Source: Prado023 sp036375875
GTDB taxonomy: Bacteria > Actinomycetota > Actinomycetes > S36-B12 > CAIYMF01
Length of the DNA: 17,767 nt
Direction: 5' to 3'
Assembly (NCBI GenBank): GCA_036375875.1
Contig: DASVBK010000045.1
Span: 1-17,767 of the forward strand
Program-made: the position numbers and the translations under genes
Notes under the pieces: generated by a model
What the model was told of the DNA's origin: nothing
The model's input: only the letters and a program-made list of their open reading frames with translations
Database searches by the model: none
Part shown: in pieces, positions 1 through 7,681 of the stretch
Layout: each line of letters opens with the position of its first letter
How positions within the stretch are numbered: the first letter of the stretch is position 1

Positions 1-3
1 CCC

Positions 4-744
4 TCAGAGGAAGTCGATGCGCGGGGCGACGGCGGCCAGCGCCTCGGCGAGGGTGAAGGCGCCGGCGTAGAGCGCCTTGCCGACGATGGCGCCCTCGACC
101 CCGTCGGGGACGAGCTCGGCCAGGGCGTGCAGGTCCTCCAGCCGCGCCACGCCGCCGCTGGCGATGACCGGCCGGTCGGTGCGCTGGCAGACCTCGCGCA
201 GCAGGTGCAGGTTCGGCCCGGTGAGCGTGCCGTCCCTGGCCACGTCGGTGACCACGTAGCGGCTGCAGCCGTCGACATCGAGGCGCGCGAGCGTCTCCCA
301 CAGGTCGCCGCCCTCCCGGGTCCAGCCGCGTGCAGCCAGCGTGTGGCCGCGGACGTCGAGGCCGACGGCTATTCGGTCCCCGTGCTCGCCGATCACCCGC
401 CGCGTCCAGGCCGGGTCCTCCAGCGCAGCAGTCCCGAGGTTCACCCGGCGGCAGCCGGTGGCCAGCGCGGCGGCCAGGCTCTCGTCGTCGCGGATGCCGC
501 CCGACAGCTCGACCTGGACGTCGAGCTGGCCGATCACCTCGGCGAGCAGGGCCCGGTTCGACCCGGTGCCGAAGGCGGCGTCGAGGTCGACGAGGTGGAT
601 CCATGCGGCGCCCTGGGCCTGGAAGTCGAGTGCCGCGTCCAGCGGGTTGCCGTAGGAGGTCTCGGTGCCCGACTCCCCCCGCACCAGGCGCACCGCCGTG
701 CCGTTGCGGACGTCGACGGCAGGCAGCAGGGTCAGCGTGGCCAT
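4..744 (-). CDS. priA: PriA, bifunctional HisA/TrpF isomerase
   Basis: A (beta/alpha)8-barrel sugar isomerase of 246 residues, the usual family length. It isomerises ProFAR to PRFAR in histidine synthesis. Actinobacterial PriA also does the TrpF step of tryptophan synthesis. Visible residues are Asp11 (LPAVDVRNG), Arg19, the phosphate-loop glycines of SGG at 81-83 and ASGGV near 196, Asp130, the RGW motif at 139-141 and the second acid Asp171 (ARDGTLTG). From memory, Arg19 and the RGW arginine/tryptophan match those the Mycobacterium tuberculosis enzyme uses for both substrates, so dual activity is the likely call. The ATG start is supported by a TANNNT hexamer 7 nt upstream, suggesting a leaderless mRNA. 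The gene lies 52 bp downstream of sbcC rather than next to hisH, its usual partner. Cytoplasmic. Confidence 0.95.
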   Translation of the reverse strand: MATLTLLPAVDVRNGTAVRLVRGESGTETSYGNPLDAALDFQAQGAAWIHLVDLDAAFGTGSNRALLAEVIGQLDVQVELSGGIRDDESLAAALATGCRRVNLGTAALEDPAWTRRVIGEHGDRIAVGLDVRGHTLAARGWTREGGDLWETLARLDVDGCSRYVVTDVARDGTLTGPNLHLLREVCQRTDRPVIASGGVARLEDLHALAELVPDGVEGAIVGKALYAGAFTLAEALAAVAPRIDFL

Positions 745-751
745 GCCACGA

Positions 752-757
752 AGGCTA
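752..757 (-). promoter_or_regulatory. Candidate -10 box of a leaderless priA promoter
   Basis: On the minus strand TAGCCT is followed by 7 nt and then the priA ATG. That spacing places transcription start at or next to the start codon, the common leaderless arrangement in actinobacteria. No Shine-Dalgarno motif lies in between and no TTGACA-like -35 is visible. If real, priA can be expressed independently of sbcDC and of the upstream his genes. Confidence 0.45.
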
Positions 758-769
758 GCCGCACGGCGT

Positions 770-794
770 GCCCGCGACCCCCATCCACGCGGGC
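770..794 (-). terminator. Hairpin after sbcC (candidate terminator)
   Basis: A perfect 7-bp inverted repeat, GCCCGCG and CGCGGGC, flanks an 11-nt loop and starts 3 nt after the sbcC stop codon. No T-tract follows, as is common for GC-rich actinobacterial hairpins, so termination is inferred rather than shown. It sits between sbcC and the candidate priA promoter. Confidence 0.4.
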
Positions 795-796
795 GA

Positions 797-3781
797 TCAG
801 GCGATGACCCGCAGCCGGCTGTGCCCGTGGGCGTCGTCGCGCCGCACCTCGATCCGCTCGCCGATGCGCACCTTCATCTCCTCGACGTGGGAGACGACGC
901 CCACGGTGCGGCCGCCGGCCCGCAGCGAGGTCAGCACGGTCAGCACGTCGTCGAGCGTCTCGCCGTCGAGCGAGCCGAACCCCTCGTCGACGAACAGGGT
1001 GCCCAGGTCGATGCCGCCAGCCTCGCCGGTGACGACGCTGGCCAGGCCGAGGGCCAATGCCAGGGCGGTGTAGAAGGTCTCGCCGCCGGACAGGGTGCGG
1101 GGACTGCGCTCCCGATCGGTGCGCAGGTCCACCACGCTCAGGCCGAGCCCCGCCTTCTGGCTGCGGCCCTCCTGCTCCTCGACGGCCACGAGCTGCAGCT
1201 GTCCGTCGGACATGACGCGCAGGTGCTCGTTCGCGGCGGCGACCACGGCGTCGAAGCGCTGCTGGAGCACGTAGGTGGCCAGGTCCATCGAGAGCAGGTT
1301 CTTGCCGTCCGCGAGCCTGGCGACGGCGATGAGCGCCGCCGTGCCCGCATGGACCTCGTCGCGTGCCTGCGCGGCGTCGAGCACGGCGGCGGCGCGCAGC
1401 CGCACCGCGTCCAGCCGGGCTCGCGCCTCGCCCAGCTGTGCCACGGCACGCTCGTGCTCGTCGGTGGCGCTCGCCAGGAGCGCGGCGGGCGCTGCGAGGT
1501 CGATCTCCTCGTGCGGGTCGACGCCCTGGAGCTCGACCTGGGCCAGCACGCCCTGCACCTGGGCGAGCTCGGCCTCATGCCGCCGCACCTGCTCAGCCAG
1601 GGCGGCACGCTCACCGGGCAGCACCTGGGCAGCCGCAGCCGCGGCCGGGTCGGCGAAGCCCTCGCGTGCCAGTGCTGCTGCCAGCTGCTCGACTGCCGCC
1701 TCGCGCGCCACGGTGGCCGCGGCCAGGGCCCGCTCCACCTCGACCGCGCCACCGAGGGCTGCCAGCTCGTCGCGGAGCGCCGCGAGCCGGTCGGCCACCG
1801 TGGCGCATCCCCCCACCAGCGACGCGACGGTCGCCCGGTCGGCTGCCAGGCGCCGCTGCGCCGCGGCACGGGCCTCGGCCAGCCCGGCGACCTGCGACAC
1901 CGCGTGGGTGCGCTCCTGGGTCAGGCGCTCCCGCAGCGCGTCGAGCGCCGCCAGCTCCTCGGTGTGGTGCTGCGCCGAGACGGCCGCCGCCTGGGCCGCG
2001 GCCAGGTTCGCGGCCGACTGCTGCAGCGCCCGGGCAGCCTCCGCGAGTCCCTGGCCCGCTGCCTCGGCCGCCAGCCTCGCCAGGCGTTGGTCATGCTCTG
2101 CGAGCTGCGCCGCGGCGGCCTCGACGGCAGTGCGGGCCGTGACGACCTGCCGCTCGGCCGCCTCGAGGTCCTCGCGCGAGACGTGCTCGTCTGCCCGAGC
2201 AGCCGGTGCCGGGTGCTCGCGGCTGCCGCACACCGGGCACGGCTCGTCCTCGACGAGGGTCGCCCCCAGCTCGGCGGCCATGCCATCCAGGTAGCGCGCA
2301 CGTCCGAGCTGGGCCACGGACTCGGCTGCGGTCAGCGCTGCCAGCGCCGCGCGCGCAGCCCCGGCGACACCGTCCCGGGCCCCCATGGCCGCCGCGAGCT
2401 CGCGGGCTGCCTCGTGCTGGGCGGACGCACGGTGCACCGCGAGCTCGAGGCCGGCCACCTGGGCGGCCAGCGAGCGGGCCTTGTCGCGGGCTGACGCCAC
2501 CGCCGCCATCCGCTCGGGCACTGCGGCGAGCTCGGCGTCCAGACGGGACACCGCCTCCGTCGCGGCCGCCTGGGCCTGGCCCAGGTCTGCCTGCTCGCGC
2601 TCGCGGATGGGCAGCGACTGCTCCAGCTCGACGACGGGGGCCAGGGTGGCGCACCGCTCGCGGCCCTCGCCCAGGGCCGCTTCGAGGGCCGCCAGGTCGA
2701 GGTTGCGCCACGGCTCTCCGAGCGCTGCCCGGGCGCCGGCTGCTGCCTGCGTCGCGGCGGCCACGGCGGCCTCCGCGGTCAGGGCCGCGGCGAGCACGTC
2801 GGCGGCCCGGGCTGCACGGTCGGCGTCAGCGAGCCGGGCCACGCGAGCGGCATGGTCCTGGGCGCGCAGGGTCAGGGCGTCGCTGCGCTCCAGCGCCCCG
2901 CGCAGCCGGTCGCGGCGCGCCACCCGCGCCTCGGTCGCACCCAGGACCTCGCGGGCTGCGGCCAGGCCGTCGGCGGCCACGCCCGCCACCTCCTGCGCCG
3001 CCGAGGCGGCCTGCTCCAGGACCTGCAGGGCCGCGGCGAGCGCGGCCCGCACCTGGTCGCTCGACGTGACCTCGCACTGCGCCCACGGGGCGTCGTCCGG
3101 GCTGCTGCCAGCAGCGCCGTGGAACCCGCCGAGGGCCACTTCCAGCGCCTGCTCCGCCGCGCGGCGCTGCCGCTCGGCCTCGATGCGCCCCTGCGTGAGC
3201 CGCTGCTGCAGGCGCTCGTACTGCTCGGTGCGGAAGATCCGCTGCAGGATCGGGCGACGCTCCTTGCCCTCTGCGCGCAGGAAGGCCGCGAACTCCCCCT
3301 GCGGCAGCACGATCGTGGCGACGAACTGCTCCTTGCTCAGGCCGACGATCCGGTTGATCTCGGCGGCCGCCTCCGCCACCCGGGTGCTGAGCACCTCACC
3401 GGCGACCGCGTCCGGTGCCGCCAGCCTGGTGAGCGTGACCTTGCCCTGCCGGGTGGTCGTGCCGGTGCCTCGGGCCTTCGCCACGTCGTAGGTGGGCGTG
3501 CGCCGGATGCGGAAGGTGCCCGCCGTGGTCTGGAACACGAGCTCGGCGTAGGGCTCCTCGCGCTCGGTCAGGAAGTGGCTCACGAGCCGCCCGCGGGACG
3601 ACGCGGCTCCTGCGACGCTGCCGTAGAGCGCGAAGACGATCGCGTCGATGATGGTGGACTTGCCGGACCCGGTCGGGCCCTCGAGCAGGAACAGCCCGGA
3701 GGCGCCCAAGTCGGTGAAGTCGATGACCTGCGCGTCGCGGAACGGCCCGAGGCCCCGGAACTCGAGGCGGTGCAGCCGCAT
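797..3781 (-). CDS. sbcC: Exonuclease SbcCD subunit C (Rad50-like SMC ATPase)
   Basis: The 994-residue ATPase partner of SbcD. The complex cuts hairpins, palindromes and blocked DNA ends. The N-terminal ATPase half has the P-loop GPTGSGKST at 35-43 and a Q-loop in the stretch IVLPQGEFAAF. A long Ala/Glu/Arg-rich coiled coil follows, broken near the middle by the zinc-hook CPVC (Cys515, Cys518), which dimerises two subunits. The second coil leads to the ABC signature LSGGE at 897-901, Walker B ending in Asp932-Glu933 (LFVDEGFGSLD) and the switch histidine in VVSHVEEMK. Length is close to the E. coli protein (about 1050). Its ATG overlaps the sbcD stop by one base (TGATG), and a GGAGG-rich stretch lies just upstream inside sbcD, so the two are translationally coupled. 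All expected motifs are intact. Confidence 0.96.
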   Translation of the reverse strand: MRLHRLEFRGLGPFRDAQVIDFTDLGASGLFLLEGPTGSGKSTIIDAIVFALYGSVAGAASSRGRLVSHFLTEREEPYAELVFQTTAGTFRIRRTPTYDVAKARGTGTTTRQGKVTLTRLAAPDAVAGEVLSTRVAEAAAEINRIVGLSKEQFVATIVLPQGEFAAFLRAEGKERRPILQRIFRTEQYERLQQRLTQGRIEAERQRRAAEQALEVALGGFHGAAGSSPDDAPWAQCEVTSSDQVRAALAAALQVLEQAASAAQEVAGVAADGLAAAREVLGATEARVARRDRLRGALERSDALTLRAQDHAARVARLADADRAARAADVLAAALTAEAAVAAATQAAAGARAALGEPWRNLDLAALEAALGEGRERCATLAPVVELEQSLPIREREQADLGQAQAAATEAVSRLDAELAAVPERMAAVASARDKARSLAAQVAGLELAVHRASAQHEAARELAAAMGARDGVAGAARAALAALTAAESVAQLGRARYLDGMAAELGATLVEDEPCPVCGSREHPAPAARADEHVSREDLEAAERQVVTARTAVEAAAAQLAEHDQRLARLAAEAAGQGLAEAARALQQSAANLAAAQAAAVSAQHHTEELAALDALRERLTQERTHAVSQVAGLAEARAAAQRRLAADRATVASLVGGCATVADRLAALRDELAALGGAVEVERALAAATVAREAAVEQLAAALAREGFADPAAAAAAQVLPGERAALAEQVRRHEAELAQVQGVLAQVELQGVDPHEEIDLAAPAALLASATDEHERAVAQLGEARARLDAVRLRAAAVLDAAQARDEVHAGTAALIAVARLADGKNLLSMDLATYVLQQRFDAVVAAANEHLRVMSDGQLQLVAVEEQEGRSQKAGLGLSVVDLRTDRERSPRTLSGGETFYTALALALGLASVVTGEAGGIDLGTLFVDEGFGSLDGETLDDVLTVLTSLRAGGRTVGVVSHVEEMKVRIGERIEVRRDDAHGHSRLRVIA

Positions 3782-4968
3782 CAGGCCACCCCCTCCTCCT
3801 CGCGCTGCTGCTGCTCGTAGTGGGCGCGCAGCAGCTCCAGGTGCTCGCCGATCGGGTCCTCGACCCCGGCGGCGTCGGCCAGGAACCGGGCCAGCACGTC
3901 GAGCGGATCGCCCTGGCCGTCCGCTGGGGCGACCGTGATCGTGCCGGTCCGTTGCGGGACGTGATGGGCGGTCAGCAGATGCGGGAAGCGCCCACGCAGG
4001 GCGTCGAACATGCCGTTCGGGCGCACGTCGTCGGTGACGACCGCGCGGACCCAGCAGGCCTCGGCGGCCGCGTGGGCGGGATCGGCGACCAACGACGCCA
4101 GCGCGCCGCGCACCTGCGCCATCTCCCGTGGCTGCGGCACCGGCACGAGCCGCACCCCGGCGACGCCCTCGGCGTCGAGCTCCACGAGCGTGACGCTCTT
4201 GACGTGCCCCGCCTCGGAGAACGAGTAGCGCAGCGGCGAGCCCGAGTACCGGATGACGCCGGGGCCCTGCGCCCGGGGCTCCTGCGGGCCGTGCAGGTGG
4301 CCGAGGGCGGTGTAGGTGATGCCGGCGAACACGTCCGTCGGGACCAGCTCCTCGCCCCCCACGCGCAGGTCGCGCTCGCTCTCGCTGACCTGGGCCTCAC
4401 CACCGCGCCCGGCCACGAAGGCGTGGGCCATGACGACGCTGCGCGGGGGGGCGCCGGGCCCGGCGGCACGGGTGGCGAGGTCGGCGCGCACCCGATCGAG
4501 GGCGGCCCCGAGCACCGCCGCGTGGCGCCGCTCGAGCGGCTCGCCGCCGCCGAGGACGTGCCGGGTGGCCTCGGGGTCCAGGTACGGCACGGGGTAGACC
4601 AGGACCTCGCCGTGCTCGTCGCCGAGCACGACCGGCTGGCCGACGAGGTCGACATGGGTGCGGATGTGCACCCGCTCGGTGAGCAGCGCCGACAGGGCGC
4701 CGAGCCGGATGGCCGAGTCGTGGTTGCCGGAGCTGATCACGACGTGCGTGAACGCGGCCAGGGCCGCCACCGATCGCTCGAACACGCGCACCGCCTCGAC
4801 CGGTGGCACGGCCCGGTCGTAGACGTCGCCGCACACCAGCACGGCGTCCACCTGCTCGGCCCGGGCCACCTCGACGATGTGGGCGAGCGCCTGCGCCTGC
4901 TCCTCGATGAGGTCCAGGCCGTGGAGCGTGCGCCCAAGGTGCCAGTCCGAGGTGTGCAGCAGTCGCAT
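3781..4968 (-). CDS. sbcD: Exonuclease SbcCD subunit D (Mre11-like nuclease)
   Basis: A 395-residue calcineurin-like metallophosphoesterase, the nuclease subunit of SbcCD. The metal-binding motifs are in the expected order: Asp8 and His10 in SDWHLG, Asp48 in CGDVYDR, Asn82-His83 in SGNHDS, then the histidines of VMAHAF and ALGHLHG. The C-terminal capping domain follows. The ATG at 4968 is preceded by a clear GGGAGG with an 8-nt spacer, so this gene is translated from an SD-led message, unlike several neighbours. It heads an sbcD-sbcC pair (1-nt overlap). The 162-bp gap to hisH contains a strong hairpin and no TA dinucleotide on the coding strand, so no TANNNT promoter is present there. Transcription must start inside hisH, use another promoter type, or read through from the his genes. 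Confidence 0.96.
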   Translation of the reverse strand: MRLLHTSDWHLGRTLHGLDLIEEQAQALAHIVEVARAEQVDAVLVCGDVYDRAVPPVEAVRVFERSVAALAAFTHVVISSGNHDSAIRLGALSALLTERVHIRTHVDLVGQPVVLGDEHGEVLVYPVPYLDPEATRHVLGGGEPLERRHAAVLGAALDRVRADLATRAAGPGAPPRSVVMAHAFVAGRGGEAQVSESERDLRVGGEELVPTDVFAGITYTALGHLHGPQEPRAQGPGVIRYSGSPLRYSFSEAGHVKSVTLVELDAEGVAGVRLVPVPQPREMAQVRGALASLVADPAHAAAEACWVRAVVTDDVRPNGMFDALRGRFPHLLTAHHVPQRTGTITVAPADGQGDPLDVLARFLADAAGVEDPIGEHLELLRAHYEQQQREEEGVA

Positions 4969-5014
4969 CGCGTCATCCTCCCGTCGTGCCGGGAGCCCCC
5001 GCGGCTGCCGGTCC

Positions 5015-5062
5015 GATCCGGTGGTGTCCCGCCGGCTGGTGCCGGGGGGACCTGCTCGGATC
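5015..5062 (-). terminator. Long two-stage hairpin between hisH and sbcD
   Basis: The inner stem pairs GTCCCGCCGGC (5026-5036) with GCCGGGGGGAC (5041-5051) around a 4-nt loop, with one mismatch. After a symmetric 5 x 5 internal loop, GATCCG (5015-5020) pairs with CGGATC (5057-5062). The whole structure spans 48 nt and begins about 70 nt after the hisH stop. There is no T-tract. It is a good candidate for the end of the hisDCBH transcript or for a processing or attenuation element before sbcD; which is unknown. Confidence 0.45.
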
Positions 5063-5130
5063 CAATCGGATGATGCCGGGCACCTCTGACATTTCCAGCG
5101 GTGCGGCGCGCGGCGGCGCCGTCTGGGGCC

Positions 5131-5763
5131 TCAGCCGAGGGTGCCGAGCCAGTTGCCCAGCAGCGCCAGGCCGGCGTCCCCGGACTTCTCCGGATGGAAC
5201 TGCGTCGCGCTCAACGGGCCGTTCTCGATCGCCGCGATGAAGGGCGCCCCGTGCCGGGCCCAGGTGACCAGGGGCGGGTGGAACGGCTCCTGCGCGACCC
5301 AGTCCCAGTGCTGCACGGCGTAGGAGTGCACGAAGTAGAAGCGCTGGTCGGCGATCCCCGCGAACAGCCGGGAGCCGTCCGGGACCTCCACGGTGTTCCA
5401 GCCCATGTGCGGCAGCACCGCCGCCGGCAGCTCGGCCACGACCCCGGGCCACTCCCCCAGGCCCTCGGTGACCACGCCGTGCTCCTTGCCGCGCTCGAAC
5501 AGGATCTGCATGCCCACGCAGATGCCCAGCACCGGCCTCCCGCCTGCGAGCCGATGCTCGACCAGCTGCGGGCCCCGCACCGCGCGGAACCCCGCCATGC
5601 ACGCCGCGAACGCCCCAACCCCCGGCACGACCAGGCCCTGCGCGGCCATCGCCACCTCGAAGTCGGCCGTCACCTCGACCGAGGCGCCGACCGCCTCGAG
5701 CGCCCGCGCGGCGGAGCGCAGGTTGCCCGACCCGTAGTCGAGCACGACGACGCGGCGGCTCAC
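5131..5763 (-). CDS. hisH: Imidazole glycerol phosphate synthase, glutamine amidotransferase subunit
   Basis: A class I glutamine amidotransferase of 210 residues that feeds ammonia to HisF, which converts PRFAR to imidazole glycerol phosphate and AICAR. The catalytic triad is visible: nucleophile Cys82 in GICVGMQ, then His190 and Glu192 in QFHPEKS. The N-terminus VVLDYGSGNLRS and the PGVGAF loop are typical of HisH. The start is a GTG 16 nt after the hisB stop; no convincing SD is seen, so coupling to hisB is likely. In many actinobacteria priA follows directly. Here the next gene on the strand is sbcD, and hisF is not in the window. Confidence 0.95.
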   Translation of the reverse strand: MSRRVVVLDYGSGNLRSAARALEAVGASVEVTADFEVAMAAQGLVVPGVGAFAACMAGFRAVRGPQLVEHRLAGGRPVLGICVGMQILFERGKEHGVVTEGLGEWPGVVAELPAAVLPHMGWNTVEVPDGSRLFAGIADQRFYFVHSYAVQHWDWVAQEPFHPPLVTWARHGAPFIAAIENGPLSATQFHPEKSGDAGLALLGNWLGTLG

Positions 5764-5779
5764 GGCGTGCTGCGGGCGC

Positions 5780-6367
5780 TCACAGGGCGCCCTTCGTGCT
5801 GGGCACGCCGACCACCCGCGGGTCGAGCTCCACGGCGGTGCGCAGGGCGCGCGCGACCGCCTTGAACTGCGCCTCGACGATGTGGTGCGGGTTGCGCCCG
5901 TAGAGGCAGCGCACGTGCAGGCACACCTGCGCCGTGGCAGCGATCGACTCCCACACGTGCCGGGTGAGGGTCGTGTCGTAGGTGCCGATCATGGGCGCCA
6001 TCGCCGGTTCCTCGTGCATCACGTAGGGCCGGCCGGAGAGGTCCACGACCGCCTGGGCCAGCGACTCGTCCAGGGGCACCATTGCGTCGCCGAACCGCCG
6101 GATGCCGGCCTTGTCGCCCAGCGCCTGGCGCAGCGCGGCGCCGAAGGCCAGCGACGTGTCCTCGACCGTGTGGTGCGCGTCCACCTCGATGTCACCGGTC
6201 GTGGCGATCACCAGGTCGAAGCCGCCGTGCTTGCCGATCTGGCTCATCATGTGGTCGTAGAAGGGCACGCCGGTGCTGATGTCGGTGACGCCCGAGCCGT
6301 CGAGCTCGAGCTCGACGCGGACGTCGCTCTCCTTGGTGGCGCGCTCCACCGTCGCGAACCGGCCCAT
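5780..6367 (-). CDS. hisB: Imidazoleglycerol-phosphate dehydratase
   Basis: A 195-residue monofunctional dehydratase that makes imidazole acetol phosphate. The two metal-binding histidine motifs are HHTVED (65-70) and the later PHHIVEAQFKA. The sequences STGVPFYDHM, VDLSGRPY and the C-terminal PSTKG are also typical. It lacks the phosphatase domain fused in E. coli. The ORF is open to 6451, but I place the start at the ATG at 6367. The protein then begins with GRFATVERATKES, as in the family, and a purine-rich AAGGGG-type SD lies 7 nt upstream. Unlike the tight hisD-hisC junction, 111 bp separate hisC from hisB, and this gap holds an inverted repeat. Confidence 0.95.
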   Translation of the reverse strand: MGRFATVERATKESDVRVELELDGSGVTDISTGVPFYDHMMSQIGKHGGFDLVIATTGDIEVDAHHTVEDTSLAFGAALRQALGDKAGIRRFGDAMVPLDESLAQAVVDLSGRPYVMHEEPAMAPMIGTYDTTLTRHVWESIAATAQVCLHVRCLYGRNPHHIVEAQFKAVARALRTAVELDPRVVGVPSTKGAL

Positions 6368-6433
6368 CGTGTGGCCCCTTCCCCTCGCGGCGCGGACGCC
6401 GGCTGCTGCGTGTGCTGTCAGTGCTCGGTGCTC

Positions 6434-6472
6434 AGGGCGGCACGGCAGCACCGGGCGCGGCCGCGCCGCCCT
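6434..6472. repeat. Nested dyad symmetry in the hisC-hisB gap
   Basis: AGGGCGG at 6434-6440 is the exact reverse complement of CCGCCCT at 6466-6472. Overlapping the right arm is a perfect 14-bp palindrome, GGCGCGGCCGCGCC, at 6454-6467. These two foldings exclude each other because they share bases 6466-6467. The element starts 6 nt beyond the hisC stop and could be an mRNA structure adjusting hisB expression, a weak terminator or a protein site. In GC-rich DNA such dyads also arise by chance. Confidence 0.35.
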
Positions 6473-6478
6473 ACCGTC

Positions 6479-7681
6479 TCACGCCAGGACATCTCCCGGC
6501 TCGATGCTGCTCGTCAGCGCCGCCCGGAACGCCGCCATCTCCACCGGGGTGCCCGCGCTGACCCGCAGCCAGCCCTGCGGCCCGGTCGCGCGCACCAGCA
6601 CGCCGTGGGCCAGCAGCCGATGCCAGACCTGGTCCCTCTCGGCGAACCGACCGAAGAGCACGAAGTTGGCGTCGGAGTCGGCGGCGACCAGCCCCGGCTG
6701 GGCGCGCAGCCACGCGACCAACGCGTCGCGCTCGCCGCGCAGGGCCGCGACCCCGGACAGCAGCGCGTCGGCGTGCCGCAGCGCGGTGCGGGCCACGGCC
6801 TGGGTGATCGCCGAGAGGTGGTAGGGAAGGCGGACCAGCTGCACCGCGTCGACCACCGCGGGGCCGGCCACGAGGTACCCGACCCGGGCACCAGCCAGCG
6901 CGAACGCCTTGCTCATCGTGCGGGTGACCACCAGGCGCGGGTGCTCGGGCAGCAGCTCGACCGCGGACGCGGTGCCCGGCCGTCGGAACTCGGCGTACGC
7001 CTCGTCGACCACGACCATCCCGTGGCTGGCCCGGCACAGCGCGTCCACCTCCGCGAGCGACAGGGCGGTGCCGGTCGGGTTGTTCGGCGAGGCGACCAGC
7101 AGCACGTCGGGCTGCGCCGCGGCCACGTGCTCGAGCGCCGCGGGCAGGTCGACGGCGAAGTCCTCGCGTCGTGGCAGCGTGGTCCAGGTGGTGAACGTGT
7201 CGCGGCAGTAGTCCGGGTACATCGAGTAGGTCGGCGCGAACGACAACGCGGTTCGACCGGGCCCACCGAACGCCTGCAGCAGCTGGAGCATCACCTCGTT
7301 GGAACCGTTGGCGGCCCAGACGTGGCGCGCATCGAGCGGCGGACCTGCGGGAACGTCGCGCCGCACGTAAGCGGCCAGGTCGTTGCGCAGCGCGAGCGCG
7401 TCGCGGTCCGGGTAGCGGTTGAGCCCGGCCGCGGCTGCCGCGACGGCCTCGGTGAGGTCGGCGAGCATCGCCGCGGGCGGCGGGTACGGGTTCTCGTTGA
7501 CGTTGAGCCGGTGCGCCACCTCCAGCTGCGGGGCGCCGTAGGGCACCTGGCCGCGCAGCTCGGGCCGCAGCGGCAGGTCGGCGAGCGAGGCGGCAGCGGC
7601 CACGTCCTGCGGCTCGTCGCCCGCGCCGGGCACGTCCCGTCCACCGGCCGGTCCCGCCGGCCGGTCGACCGCCGCGCTCAC
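6479..7681 (-). CDS. hisC: Histidinol-phosphate aminotransferase
   Basis: A PLP-dependent class II aminotransferase of 400 residues, converting imidazole acetol phosphate to histidinol phosphate. It shows NENPYPPP (62-69), the AANGSNE motif, SPNNPTGT with the PLP-contacting asparagine, DEAYAEF and the PLP lysine Lys258 in TMSKAFALAGARVGY. The start is a GTG whose GTGA overlaps the hisD TGA by 4 bases, typical of translational coupling. The ORF stays open upstream inside hisD, but that stretch is out-of-frame hisD sequence. The chosen start leaves about 25 Gly/Pro/Ala-rich residues before the conserved LPLRPELRGQ segment, so a slightly later start is possible. Confidence 0.94.
   Translation of the reverse strand: MSAAVDRPAGPAGGRDVPGAGDEPQDVAAAASLADLPLRPELRGQVPYGAPQLEVAHRLNVNENPYPPPAAMLADLTEAVAAAAAGLNRYPDRDALALRNDLAAYVRRDVPAGPPLDARHVWAANGSNEVMLQLLQAFGGPGRTALSFAPTYSMYPDYCRDTFTTWTTLPRREDFAVDLPAALEHVAAAQPDVLLVASPNNPTGTALSLAEVDALCRASHGMVVVDEAYAEFRRPGTASAVELLPEHPRLVVTRTMSKAFALAGARVGYLVAGPAVVDAVQLVRLPYHLSAITQAVARTALRHADALLSGVAALRGERDALVAWLRAQPGLVAADSDANFVLFGRFAERDQVWHRLLAHGVLVRATGPQGWLRVSAGTPVEMAAFRAALTSSIEPGDVLA

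Noticed and set aside
665..2494. A 609-codon plus-strand frame opposite sbcC
   Set aside because: It is a shadow of the SbcC coiled-coil coding strand; the product is a His/Arg/Gly-rich low-complexity translation, and sbcC has all its motifs on the other strand.
4973..5092. A 39-codon minus-strand ORF between hisH and sbcD, ending just before the sbcD start
   Set aside because: It overlaps the hairpin, has no SD, and its His/Pro/Gly-rich product resembles no protein I know. A coupling leader peptide cannot be fully excluded.
6368..6451. A 28-residue N-terminal extension of HisB
   Set aside because: The segment is Ala/Arg-rich, unlike HisB, and the ATG at 6367 has an SD and gives the standard N-terminus.
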